Source: Paenibacillus harenae (GTDB lineage: Bacteria; Bacillota; Bacilli; Paenibacillales; Paenibacillaceae). From it: 64,000 nt of DNA. Below the pieces are notes generated by a model, which saw only the letters and a list, made by a program, of their open reading frames with translations, searched no databases and was not told the origin of the DNA. The stretch lies in the NCBI RefSeq assembly GCF_030812415.1, contig NZ_JAUSST010000003.1, positions 372,001-436,000 on the forward strand. Direction: 5' to 3'. Numbering within the stretch: position 1 is the first letter of the stretch; every line of letters starts with the position of its first letter. This document shows, piece after piece, positions 37,188 to 47,418 of this stretch. Made by a program: the position numbers and the translations under genes.

Positions 37188-38074
37188 AACGCATTCTCCT
37201 TCTGGTCGTAATAATGCATAAAGATGTCCTCAAGATTTTGGGCCGTAACGTCGATGCTGCGTATCTCAAAGTTCGCGCACCGGCGGATCAGCTCGTTGTA
37301 ATTGCCTTGCACGGCGATCGTGACCCGGCTATCGCCTTGCGATACGATAGGCAAGCCGCTCGTAAGCGCGAATTGCTTAGCATCGTCGTTGCGCTCGAAT
37401 ACGATTACGACCAGCTTCCGCTGCATCGACTGCAGCTCGTGCATATTGTTGAGGGCAACGACCCGGCCTTCCTTAATGATGGCGGCTCGATCGCATGTTC
37501 GCTCGATCTCCGTGAAGCTATGGGAGGACATGAGGAAGGTCGTGCCTTTCGCTTTCTCCTCAAGCACAAGCTCGATGAATGTCTGCTGCATGAGCGGATC
37601 AAGGCCGGAGGTGGGTTCGTCCAGTATGATCAGCTCGGGATCATGCATGAACGCGGCGACGATGCCCACCTTCTGCTTCATGCCCTTCGACATTTTGCGA
37701 ATCGGCGTGCTTGCGTCGAACTGCAACCGCTCGATCAGGCGGGCGCGCTTAACCGAACTATCCACCCCCTGCATGTCGGCAAGAAAAGTCAGAAACTCTT
37801 TGCCGTTCATGCCTTCAATAAAAGCAATCTCCCCCGGCAAGTAACCGATCAGCTTCTGCACCTCGCTATGCTTCGACCAGCTGTCCAGCCCTTTGATGGA
37901 CACATGCCCCTTATCGGGCTTCATGAAGCCCATAATATGGCGGATCGTCGTCGACTTGCCGGCCCCGTTCGGACCGAGGAAGCCGAACACTTCGCCTTGG
38001 TTCACCGTGAACGACACATCCGTAATGCCTTTGCCGCCTTCAAAATGTTTCGTTAACCCGTCGACAATCAACAT
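37184..38074 (-). CDS. ABC transporter ATP-binding protein (exporter type)
   Basis: 296 residues. Walker A GPNGAGKST (about 34-42), signature KMSKGMKQKVG (about 130), Walker B LIILDEPTSGLDP (about 152-164), and the H-loop SSHSF; the C-terminal 80 residues form the accessory domain of exporter ATPases. ATG at 38074 is chosen because GGGGTG lies 9 nt upstream; an in-frame GTG at 38086 lacks a site. Pairs with the ABC-2 permease and is divergent from a TetR gene. Confidence 0.93.
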   Translation of the reverse strand: MLIVDGLTKHFEGGKGITDVSFTVNQGEVFGFLGPNGAGKSTTIRHIMGFMKPDKGHVSIKGLDSWSKHSEVQKLIGYLPGEIAFIEGMNGKEFLTFLADMQGVDSSVKRARLIERLQFDASTPIRKMSKGMKQKVGIVAAFMHDPELIILDEPTSGLDPLMQQTFIELVLEEKAKGTTFLMSSHSFTEIERTCDRAAIIKEGRVVALNNMHELQSMQRKLVVIVFERNDDAKQFALTSGLPIVSQGDSRVTIAVQGNYNELIRRCANFEIRSIDVTAQNLEDIFMHYYDQKENAL

Positions 38075-38101
38075 GGAGCGCAACACCCCGCAATTGAATT
38101 T

Positions 38102-38131
38102 TATGAAATATTATAACGATTATATTTCATA
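38102..38131. promoter_or_regulatory. Palindromic operator 1 of the TetR/ABC divergent region
   Basis: Perfect 10-bp arms TATGAAATAT / ATATTTCATA around 10 nt. Two minus-strand TATAAT -10 boxes (38110-38115 and 38119-38124) lie inside it, so occupancy would shut the ABC operon. Confidence 0.65.
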
Positions 38132-38169
38132 TTTATGATAGATCCGGAGGAAGTAGAAGTCAATGGGTT

Positions 38170-38197
38170 ATGAAATATAAATGTGTTATAATTTCAT
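38170..38197. promoter_or_regulatory. Palindromic operator 2 before the TetR gene
   Basis: Arms ATGAAAT / ATTTCAT, same half-site as operator 1, overlapping a plus-strand TATAAT (38187-38192). Supports autoregulation by the TetR protein. Confidence 0.6.
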
Positions 38198-38231
38198 TAA
38201 ATGGAACGAATAGTTTTTTCGGGAGGGTAAG

Positions 38232-38843
38232 ATGAACGGATTCGAGAAGAGGAAGGAAGCTATCAAGGAGAAGATTAAGAACACGGTTCTCCAGATGCTG
38301 ACCACAAGGGAGCCGAAGAGCTTGCGGATAGCCGACATTGCTACCGAGGCGGAAGTGTCGCAAGTGACGATATACAATTATTTTGGCAACAAAGAAGCGC
38401 TTCTTCGGGAAGTGTTCATCGAATATATCGAAGAGAAGGTCAATGAATTCGAGACTTTCGTCGAGAGCGGACCCCCGCTTAAGGAGGTAGTCTCGTACAG
38501 CATTTTCCTGGATCGCGAAGCGTTCGCGTCGTTCACGCCGCAGTTCATTCAGCAGCAGCTTGCAGGCGATCCGGAGTTGGAGCGGTACATCGAACGGCTC
38601 ACGAACGAGCGGGCGATGCCGCTGTTCGTCCGGTTCATCGAGGATGCGAAGCGCAGGGGAGAAGTATCGGATAAGGTGCCAACCTCTACGATTGTCGCCT
38701 ATATCCAGATGTACAGCGCTCTGTCGCAACAATTTCTGGCGATGGCGCAGCAGAGCGGCCGAGGGGAACAGTTTGCAGAAGAAATGATTCATTTGTTCTT
38801 CTACGGCATTTGCGGCTTGGAGCCGGGGGATATTACGAAGTGA
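38232..38843 (+). CDS. TetR/AcrR family transcriptional regulator
   Basis: 203 residues. N-terminal helix-turn-helix about 10-55 (LRIADIATEAEVSQVTIYNYFGNKEALL in outline), then a helical ligand-binding domain rich in aromatic and charged residues. GGGAGGG precedes the ATG. Divergent from the exporter genes and next to two matching palindromes, so it likely represses both itself and the exporter until an inducer binds. The inducer is unknown. Confidence 0.92.
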   Translation: MNGFEKRKEAIKEKIKNTVLQMLTTREPKSLRIADIATEAEVSQVTIYNYFGNKEALLREVFIEYIEEKVNEFETFVESGPPLKEVVSYSIFLDREAFASFTPQFIQQQLAGDPELERYIERLTNERAMPLFVRFIEDAKRRGEVSDKVPTSTIVAYIQMYSALSQQFLAMAQQSGRGEQFAEEMIHLFFYGICGLEPGDITK

Positions 38844-38858
38844 GTATGCAACATGGAT

Positions 38859-40611
<1,753 letters not shown>

Positions 40612-40654
40612 TCATCCTCCTTGGATTGAATAAATGTAAACACGAATTCTAAAA

Positions 40655-40670
40655 CATTGAATTAACAATT
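40655..40670. promoter_or_regulatory. Candidate operator shared by the two winged-helix regulators
   Basis: CATTGAATTAACAATT is nearly identical to the palindrome at 7234-7250 before the paralog. It overlaps the -35 box of the regulator's own promoter and lies 50 nt before the arabinofuranosidase start. Confidence 0.55.
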
Positions 40671-40685
40671 AATATGTATCATAAT
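40657..40685 (+). promoter_or_regulatory. Promoter of winged-helix regulator 2
   Basis: -35 TTGAAT (40657-40662), exact 17-nt spacer, -10 CATAAT (40680-40685); start near 40692, supporting translation from the ATG at 40756 rather than 40684. Confidence 0.55.
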
Positions 40686-40755
40686 GGACTTAATGTTTCA
40701 ATACGATTTCTTAGGATTAACTAAATTGCGTATTCTGAAAAGGGGCAAAACATCC

Positions 40756-41658
40756 ATGTATCTAACGACGAATGCCGCTTCGCTCCAAGTGTACGAAGCG
40801 TTAGCGAGCGAGGTCAGGCTTCATATCATCGATAAGCTGTTCCTGAGGGAAATGCATATTAAGGAGCTGGCGGCCGAGCTGTATCTTAGCAATGCGATCG
40901 TCAGCAGTCATGTCAGCAAGCTGGAGAAGGCGGGAATCGTCGGCAGCAAAATGAGGCGGGTGGGTGGAGGAACGTATAAGTATTGCTTCGTGAACACAGC
41001 ATTTATGCAAATTCAACTGACTCCGGCCAAACAAGCCGCCGGCGGCTTCGAGGAAGTGTCCGTCCCCGTCGGCCATTACACCGATTACGAGGCGTGGCCG
41101 ACCTGCGGCATCGCAACAACGGAGAAAATGATCGGTCAATACGACAATCCGGCTTACTTCATGGATCCGGAGCGGGTTAGCGCCGGCATTCTTTGGTTCG
41201 CGCGCGGGTTCGTCGAGTACAAAGTGCCGAACTATCTGTTCAAGGATCAGGTGCTCAGAGAAATCGAGATTTCGATGGAAATCGGGTCCGAGGCTCCTCA
41301 TGTCAACGAGCATTGGCCCTCGGAGATCCGGTTTTCTCTGAATGGACAGCCCCTTGGGTCATGGACAAGCCCCGGCGACTTCGGCGATACGAGAGGGAGG
41401 TTTACTCCGAGGTGGTGGCATACGGACGTCAATCAATACGGACTGATGAAAGTGTTGCGCATTAACGAGAGAGGCACGTTCATTGACGGACAACGCATCT
41501 CGGACGCCACCATCGGCCAATTGCAACTGGACGCGAGCCACTGGACGTTTCGCCTGAGCGCGGAGGACACGCAGCGAGGCCGGGGCGGACTAACGCTTTA
41601 TGGCAAGGGCTTCGGCAATTACGATCAGGACATCGTAGTGAGAAGTTATTACGAATAA
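40756..41658 (+). CDS. ArsR-type winged-helix regulator with C-terminal beta-rich domain (paralog 2)
   Basis: 300 residues. Winged helix at about 8-70 (LASEVRLHIIDKLF, IKELAAELYLSNAIVSSHVSKLE), then the same 200-residue C-terminal domain as the 7273 protein: VGHYTDYEAWPTCGIA, EHWPSEI, WTSPGDFGDTRG, WW, NQYGLMKVLRI and a final FGNYDQDIVVRSYY. The paralogs align from the first helix to the last residue. ATG at 40756 is taken because the promoter lies across the upstream alternative and because the paralog begins at the same point. Divergent from the GH51 gene. Probably senses arabinose, arabino-oligosaccharide or another sugar; ligand not determinable. Confidence 0.82.
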   Translation: MYLTTNAASLQVYEALASEVRLHIIDKLFLREMHIKELAAELYLSNAIVSSHVSKLEKAGIVGSKMRRVGGGTYKYCFVNTAFMQIQLTPAKQAAGGFEEVSVPVGHYTDYEAWPTCGIATTEKMIGQYDNPAYFMDPERVSAGILWFARGFVEYKVPNYLFKDQVLREIEISMEIGSEAPHVNEHWPSEIRFSLNGQPLGSWTSPGDFGDTRGRFTPRWWHTDVNQYGLMKVLRINERGTFIDGQRISDATIGQLQLDASHWTFRLSAEDTQRGRGGLTLYGKGFGNYDQDIVVRSYYE

Positions 41659-41675
41659 TAAGGTAAAGGTTTCGG

Positions 41676-41722
41676 AAAAGGGTTATTCCATAAGGCGATT
41701 ATGGAATAATCCTTTTCTGTCT
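41676..41722 (+). terminator. Terminator after winged-helix regulator 2
   Basis: 18-bp stem with one mismatch (AAAAGG.TTATTCCATAA / TTATGGAATAA.CCTTTT) and T-rich tail. Confidence 0.9.
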
Positions 41723-42147
41723 TACGAAAGATATTAGAGATAATATTTGCCAACAATTAGGCTCTTCTCTCTCGCATTAGCTCTAAATATAATAACTTCT
41801 CTTTACCATGCGGACAAAATGAAAGCTGACTTATTCTGTAGCTATGATTGTTTTAAATACTTGGCAAGTGAGCGGCAGCATCAGCGATCACAGAAGCAGC
41901 TTGTCAAGCGCACAACGCCAGCTATTTCTTGCCAGACTATCCAGCAGCCCCCTAAAGCTGACGATATGTTCGTCAATCATAGTCGAAAATTACAATAAAT
42001 ATCGCCGAATTGTTATACTCTAAGCTTTTTGATGCGCTTACAATTAACTTATGAAAGCGGTACACATGCTGTGAGAAGCCCATGCAGACTTCATGCACTC
42101 AGTACCTAAATAGCATCTTAGCGAAAGTAAGAAAGGAATGTTTTGCT
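41723..42147 (+). promoter_or_regulatory. Upstream region of the LplABC-type importer operon
   Basis: 425 nt without a convincing gene (an 83-codon frame from 41747 lacks a ribosome binding site). Contains a -10 TATACT (42014-42019) with weak -35 TACAAT (41991-41996), and an inverted repeat CGCTTACA (42035-42042) / TGAAAGCG (42052-42059), which may bind CcpA-like or response-regulator proteins. Confidence 0.4.
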
Positions 42148-43122
42148 GTGGACAATTACAATACTGCAAGCGTTGAAAGCGTTACCAAGGCAGTAAAACG
42201 AAAGGAACCGAAATGGGGCCAGACATGGAGAGAGTACAAGAAGAATAAGTATTTGTTTTTTATGCTTATTCCCGTCCTTATCTGGTACGCTATTTTTCAT
42301 TACGGTCCGTTATACGGCGTTTTGCTGGCTTTCAAGGATTTTAGCCCGAGGTTGGGAATAATCGGCAGTCCATGGGTCGGGTTGGATCATTTCAAGTTCC
42401 TATTCTTCCAATCACCCGACTTTATGCGGATCTTCCGAAATACGGTGCTTATTAGCATCTACAACATCGTTTTCGGGTTTCCCGCACCTATTATACTTGC
42501 CTTGATACTGAACGAGATACGGTCCGGATGGTTCAAGAAGATCGCCCAATCGATTTCATACGTTCCTCACTTCTTCTCGTGGGTCGTGCTTTCCGGTATT
42601 GTTATCGTCATGCTGTCGCCGTCGGAAGGACCGGTCAACTACCTGTTGAATATGGTGGGCATTGAACCGATTTACTTCCTTGCCGACACAGACTATTTCC
42701 GCTCGACGCTGGTAGGGACGGGGATATGGAAAGAGATCGGATGGGGTACGATCATATATTTGGCTGCGCTAACGGGCATCGACCCGACGCTATACGAGGC
42801 GGCCGTCATCGACGGCGCCAATCGAAGAAAACAAATTTGGTATATAACGATTCCTTCGATTTTGCCGGTCATTTCGATTATGTTAATTCTTTCACTCGGC
42901 GGTATTCTGAACGCGGGCTTCGACCAAATCTTCAACCTGTACAACCCTGCCGTGTACGAGGTCGCCGACGTTATCGATACGTACGTCTATAGGGCCGGTA
43001 TCGTGGGAGCTCAATTCGGGCTTACGACCGCGGTCGGATTGTTTAAGAACGTAATCGGCATTATGTTGGTGCTGGGGGCGAACTACGTCGTGAAGAAAAT
43101 GGGACAAGAAGGCGTCCTGTAA
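42148..43122 (+). CDS. Polysaccharide ABC importer permease, LplB/YtePtype
   Basis: 324 residues. A positively charged N-terminal tail (about 1-35) precedes six helices (first about 36-56, FFMLIPVLIWYAIFHYGP). EAA loop EAAVIDGANRRKQIW, then ITIPSILPV, at about 225-250. The long tail and HYGPLYGVLLAFKDF are typical of LplB/YteP permeases for aldotetraouronic or rhamnogalacturonan oligosaccharides. GTG at 42148 follows AAAGGA by about 10 nt; the ATG at 42082 has no site. Confidence 0.93.
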   Translation: MDNYNTASVESVTKAVKRKEPKWGQTWREYKKNKYLFFMLIPVLIWYAIFHYGPLYGVLLAFKDFSPRLGIIGSPWVGLDHFKFLFFQSPDFMRIFRNTVLISIYNIVFGFPAPIILALILNEIRSGWFKKIAQSISYVPHFFSWVVLSGIVIVMLSPSEGPVNYLLNMVGIEPIYFLADTDYFRSTLVGTGIWKEIGWGTIIYLAALTGIDPTLYEAAVIDGANRRKQIWYITIPSILPVISIMLILSLGGILNAGFDQIFNLYNPAVYEVADVIDTYVYRAGIVGAQFGLTTAVGLFKNVIGIMLVLGANYVVKKMGQEGVL

Positions 43123-43149
43123 GGGGTCGCATGGAAGGGGAAATAAACT

Positions 43150-44019
43150 TTGAAACCGTCTACTGGTGAAAACATATTCCAAGCCGTACTGATCTTATTA
43201 ATTACGCTGATGTGTGTAGTCATGATCTATCCGTTTGTGCATATCGCTTCGTTATCCGTCAGCTCCCCGGCCGAGGCCAGCCGATTCGGAATGCATCTCT
43301 ATCCGAAGGAAATTGATTTCACGGGTTGGAAGCAAGTGCTGGCCCAGAAGAAAATATGGACCGGGTTCGGCAATTCGGCCTTTCGGACGATTGTCGGGAC
43401 TTTCCTAACTTTAATTATGATGTCGCTCTGCGCATATCCGCTTTCGCGCAAAACTTTGCCGCATCGTAATGTTTACACGATGATTATTCTCTTCACGATG
43501 TTTTTCGGCGGAGGTCTCGTGCCAAACTACTTGCTGATCAAATCGCTGCATCTGATGGATTCGGTATGGGTGTATATTATTCCGGGACTCGTTCCTACGT
43601 TCTCGATGCTCGTCCTGCGCAACTTCTTCATGTCAATTCCGCTCGAGCTGGAGGAATCGGCCAAGATCGACGGCGCGAACGACATCCGCATTTTGTTCAC
43701 CATCGTGCTGCCGCTGTCGAAGCCTGTACTCGCAACTTTAGCACTATGGAGCGCTGTTGGTCATTGGAACGCCTGGTTCGATGCCGTGTTATACATTTCC
43801 GATCAAAGCAAGCAAGTGTTGCAGTTCTTCTTGCGTGAGATCGTTATTACGAATACGGACGCGGAGACGCTAGGCAGATCCACTGTCGATAATATCAGGT
43901 ACGAAACTTCCATTAAAGCTGCCACCATCATGTTTGCAATAATGCCGATCCTGGTCGTTTACCCATTCTTGCAGAAGTACTTCGTCAAAGGTACGATGAT
44001 CGGCTCGTTAAAAGGTTAA
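43150..44019 (+). CDS. Polysaccharide ABC importer permease, LplC/YtcP type
   Basis: 289 residues, six helices, EAA loop ESAKIDGANDIRILF followed by VLPLSKPVL at about 172-200, C-terminal GSLKG. MIYPFVHIASLSVSSP near the N-terminus is characteristic of YtcP/LplC. Starts at TTG with AAGGGG about 9 nt upstream. Partner of the 42148 permease; the binding protein gene follows after 77 nt that hold a small CGGGG/CCCCG hairpin (44031-44048), which may help raise binding-protein levels relative to permease. Confidence 0.93.
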   Translation: MKPSTGENIFQAVLILLITLMCVVMIYPFVHIASLSVSSPAEASRFGMHLYPKEIDFTGWKQVLAQKKIWTGFGNSAFRTIVGTFLTLIMMSLCAYPLSRKTLPHRNVYTMIILFTMFFGGGLVPNYLLIKSLHLMDSVWVYIIPGLVPTFSMLVLRNFFMSIPLELEESAKIDGANDIRILFTIVLPLSKPVLATLALWSAVGHWNAWFDAVLYISDQSKQVLQFFLREIVITNTDAETLGRSTVDNIRYETSIKAATIMFAIMPILVVYPFLQKYFVKGTMIGSLKG

Positions 44020-44096
44020 TTTGGTTTACTCGGGGCATACTGTCCCCGTTTAAATAAACTATTTGCTTAAACACAAAAAGGGAGGAAGAAAAAGAA

Positions 44097-45677
44097 ATGA
44101 AACATGGATTGAAGCTTGGCATCGCATTAATGCTATCGTTCTCGCTGGTTGCTGCCGGATGCTCGTCGAACGGCGGCAATAACGGCAACGCTCCGTCGAA
44201 TGCAGGAGGGGCTACAAACGCTCCTAAGGAAGAAGCGCCGATCGAAATTACGTTCGCTGGATCGTCGTGGGATCCTCCGACGGAAGACAATAACTTTGTT
44301 CAGAAGTACCTCGAACAAAAGTACAACGTGAAGATCATCAATATGCGAGTCAGTGACGAGAACTTTAAGCTCAAAATTGCGGCTAACGAAATTCCGGACA
44401 TTTTCCCGCAAAATCCTAGCGAGACCGACATGGTGAACTGGGCGAAGCAAGGCGTTATCGCGAGCGTTTCAGTGGACGAAATCAAACAATACATGCCGAA
44501 GTATGTCGCGGATGTGGAATCCGTCGATAAGAACGCTTGGGATATCAGTTTGATTGACGGCAAAAACTATGGCATACCGAGAGTTTGGCTGAACGGTTCG
44601 ACAGGATTTATTCCAACCTATAACAATGATTGGCTGAAAGCGATCGGCTACAGCGAACCGCCTAAGACGATCGAGGAGTTCGAGGACGTGTTGACGAAGT
44701 TCCGCAACAACGATCCGGACGGCAACGGACAGAAGGATACGTACGGCATGAGCGGCCGGGGAAAAAACGCCAGGAACCAGCTGTTCAATCCGGTTTATGC
44801 GGCATTTGGCGTTAACCCATACCAATTCTTGGAAGCATCCGATGGATCGATTGTATATGGCGGAATTATGGATGAATCGCTCGAAGCAACGAAGCTTCTG
44901 AATAAATGGTATAATGCGGGTCTAATCGATCCTGAATTTATGACAGACGACAACGGGCTCATGGGCCAAAAGTTCAGCAGCAAAAAAATCGGCTTTATCG
45001 ATACTAGCATGTACCACCATCTGTTTGGAGCGCTGCAAGGGTATAAAGATAGCGGCATCGAACCGGCATTCGGCAAAGGCTTGATCGGTCCTGCGGGCAA
45101 AGCTTATGAAATGTCGAACGGCGCTTTGCAAGTTCCGCTTATGCTGGGTGCGCAAGTTGAAAAGGATGAGAAGAAGAGAATCAAAATTTTGCAAATTCTC
45201 GAAGATCTTGCGACAAATGACGAGACTTACTTGACTACGGCTTTCGGTGAACTAGGCGTATCCTATGAGATGAAGGACGGAGTTCCTACTGCGATCGCAC
45301 CGTACGACACTGATAGAGACAAGCGTCTTCTGCTCGGAATTGGCGGTTTCTACAACCCGCTTATCGAGAGAGCCGAGTCGACTATGAAATTCCATATGAC
45401 GCCAGAAAAAACCGATTTCAAAGCCAAAGTAACAGAAGGCAACGAATTGATTACTGACGTTCTTGGACCGACTGTATTGGATAGCAAAGGCAAGTACTTT
45501 GCGAACTTGTCGGCACTGCAGGATGAATTTTACACGAAAGCAATCATCGCTAAGAACGCGGGCGATGTAGAGAAAATGTTCGCTGATTTCAAAGCACAAT
45601 GGCTGAAAGCAGGCGGACAAGAAATTCTTGACGAGGCGACTAAAGTGTATCAAGAACGCCGCGCGGCAAGGAATTAA
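44097..45677 (+). CDS. LplA-type oligosaccharide-binding lipoprotein
   Basis: 526 residues. Lipobox VAAGC at about residues 18-22, Gly/Asn tether, then a large extracellular binding fold with the LplA pattern (ADVESVDKNAWDISLIDGKNYGIP in outline, and the calcium-loop-like NNDPDGNGQKDTYG at about 203-216). Delivers pectic or xylan oligosaccharides to the two preceding permeases. GGGAGGAAG before the ATG. Importer lacks an ATPase gene; the response regulator gene follows after a terminator. Confidence 0.94.
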   Translation: MKHGLKLGIALMLSFSLVAAGCSSNGGNNGNAPSNAGGATNAPKEEAPIEITFAGSSWDPPTEDNNFVQKYLEQKYNVKIINMRVSDENFKLKIAANEIPDIFPQNPSETDMVNWAKQGVIASVSVDEIKQYMPKYVADVESVDKNAWDISLIDGKNYGIPRVWLNGSTGFIPTYNNDWLKAIGYSEPPKTIEEFEDVLTKFRNNDPDGNGQKDTYGMSGRGKNARNQLFNPVYAAFGVNPYQFLEASDGSIVYGGIMDESLEATKLLNKWYNAGLIDPEFMTDDNGLMGQKFSSKKIGFIDTSMYHHLFGALQGYKDSGIEPAFGKGLIGPAGKAYEMSNGALQVPLMLGAQVEKDEKKRIKILQILEDLATNDETYLTTAFGELGVSYEMKDGVPTAIAPYDTDRDKRLLLGIGGFYNPLIERAESTMKFHMTPEKTDFKAKVTEGNELITDVLGPTVLDSKGKYFANLSALQDEFYTKAIIAKNAGDVEKMFADFKAQWLKAGGQEILDEATKVYQERRAARN

Positions 45678-45696
45678 TCCCCAAATTATAGATTGA

Positions 45697-45740
45697 AAAG
45701 CTCACTCTTCCGTTAATTGCGGAAGGGTGAGCTTCTTCAC
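45697..45740 (+). terminator. Terminator after the LplA-type gene
   Basis: AAGCTCAC.CTTCCG stem with CGGAAG.GTGAGCTT and T-rich tail. Confidence 0.85.
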
Positions 45741-45906
45741 GTTTAGTAAGGTAAGGCAAGACAAGGCATGGCATTATAGGGTATGTCAGTATTTGGAATT
45801 GCCGAATCAAGAGTGGCGAATGGATCATACGAATATTTTCTGTTATTCTATTCTTAGATTTTGCAAGCGTTATCACGAAATATTGCATGATTTAAGGTGG
45901 TTAATT

Positions 45907-47415
45907 ATGAGATTATTAATAGCCGATGACGACGATTATACAAGAGAAGGCCTTAGGGAGAGCATCGACTGGAAGAAATACGGCATCAGTGTCGTGATGC
46001 TCGCAGGTGACGGGGCCGAGGCACTGCGGCTATGCACGATTCATCAACCGGAAATCGTCTTGACCGATATTCGGATGCCGAAGCTCAACGGCATCGAGTT
46101 TGCCGAGAAGCTGTCCTTGAGGTCGCCTGGCAGCCAGTTGATTTTTATGAGCGGCTTCATGGACGTCGAATACTTGCGCAGCGCCATCAAGCTGTCGGCG
46201 GTAGAATACATCGAGAAGCCGATCAAGATGGCGGATGTCGAGCAAGCCATTTTCAAGTCCGTTCGCGCACTTGAGGAGAAGCAGGCCCAGGGCGCTGTCT
46301 ACAGGCAGAAGAACGAGCTTATGAAGCAGAAATTGGCCGGCTTGCTGCGCGACGAGCATGCGGTTCTGGACGAGATAACGCGACAATGCCGCGAAACGGG
46401 GTTTCCGGCGGACAAGCGGTATGCAAGCTTCATTATCCGAAGTCGCAACGAGGACGATGAAGCTTATGTGGACCTGGAGCCCATTACGAAGGAATGGAAC
46501 GACAACGGCTTCATAGCAATCGGTGAGCAGCTTGACCGCAAGCATTGCTTTATCGTCGTGGCATGCCAAAGTCATGAATATAAGCAGTTGTATACGATGA
46601 TTAATAGATGGCTGAACAAGAACGATCGATATATGGTGGCGATCGGCGAAGAAGCCAACGGGATTAAGGCGATTCCGAGAAGCTACTTGGCATCACGAAG
46701 AGCGATGGATCGCTCCTTCTATGATTCCGATACTCGCTGTCTGCTTAGCGGGGAGGAGAAGAGCAGCCCTAATGAATGGCACACGGGCGCGCTTCCGGAA
46801 TTTTATAAGCTAAGTAATAGCAACCCGGAGCAGCTCGGCGAGTGGCTTGAAACGCTATTCGCCTCGTTCCGGGAGAAACGGTACCCAGCCAAGGAAAAAG
46901 TGATCGCCCTTCTGGACACGATGGCTCAAATGCTGCTCGGTGATAATCGCAAGCTAATCGAGACGCTTGCGAACGAACACGGCTTCGCGGATGCCGAGCA
47001 TTATTTGAAGCGGTGCGGAACGCTGGATAACGCCGAGTCTTTCATGCTTGCGGTCCTTTCGGTTTGGATGGAGGAGAAGCGGCAGACGTCGGGGTATACG
47101 CGGCTTGTGCAGGAAGTGATAAGTTATGTTGCCGCTAACTATCGCAACGTCGATCTCGATCTTACGATGATTGCGAGCCATATGCATTTATCGACGAGCT
47201 ATCTAGGCAAGCTGTTCAAAGAAGAGACGGGAACGTCTATCAAGCAATATATCAGCGATTACCGGATCGAGCTTGCGAAGAACCTGGTGGAGAACGAGCA
47301 TCACAAGATGCATACGATCGCAGAGCTGTGCGGCTTTGCCAGCGCCAGCTATTTTGTTAAGGTATTCAAGGCGGCTACCGATCTGTCGCCTATGCAATAT
47401 CGAAAGAAGAGCTGA
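45907..47415 (+). CDS. Response regulator, YesN type, AraC DNA-binding domain
   Basis: 502 residues. Receiver domain 1-120 with acidic DDDD (7-10), phosphoacceptor D54 (VLTDIRMPK) and K104-region IEKPIK; a long central domain; AraC double helix-turn-helix about 400-500 (LTMIASHMHLSTSYLGKLFKEE in outline, GFASASYFVKVFKA). ATG at 45907 follows AAGGTGG by 6 nt; the preceding open frame is not coding. The kinase gene starts 3 nt after the stop. Likely controls the importer operon upstream, the usual YesMN target. Confidence 0.95.
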   Translation: MRLLIADDDDYTREGLRESIDWKKYGISVVMLAGDGAEALRLCTIHQPEIVLTDIRMPKLNGIEFAEKLSLRSPGSQLIFMSGFMDVEYLRSAIKLSAVEYIEKPIKMADVEQAIFKSVRALEEKQAQGAVYRQKNELMKQKLAGLLRDEHAVLDEITRQCRETGFPADKRYASFIIRSRNEDDEAYVDLEPITKEWNDNGFIAIGEQLDRKHCFIVVACQSHEYKQLYTMINRWLNKNDRYMVAIGEEANGIKAIPRSYLASRRAMDRSFYDSDTRCLLSGEEKSSPNEWHTGALPEFYKLSNSNPEQLGEWLETLFASFREKRYPAKEKVIALLDTMAQMLLGDNRKLIETLANEHGFADAEHYLKRCGTLDNAESFMLAVLSVWMEEKRQTSGYTRLVQEVISYVAANYRNVDLDLTMIASHMHLSTSYLGKLFKEETGTSIKQYISDYRIELAKNLVENEHHKMHTIAELCGFASASYFVKVFKAATDLSPMQYRKKS

Positions 47416-47418
47416 CGT

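Noticed and set aside
41747..41998. 83-codon frame upstream of the LplABC-type importer
   Set aside because: TTG start without ribosome binding site, AT-rich and low-complexity, inside a regulatory region.
42052..42066. cre site before the LplABC-type importer
   Set aside because: TGAAAGCG half-site is good, but the other half does not match at the required positions.
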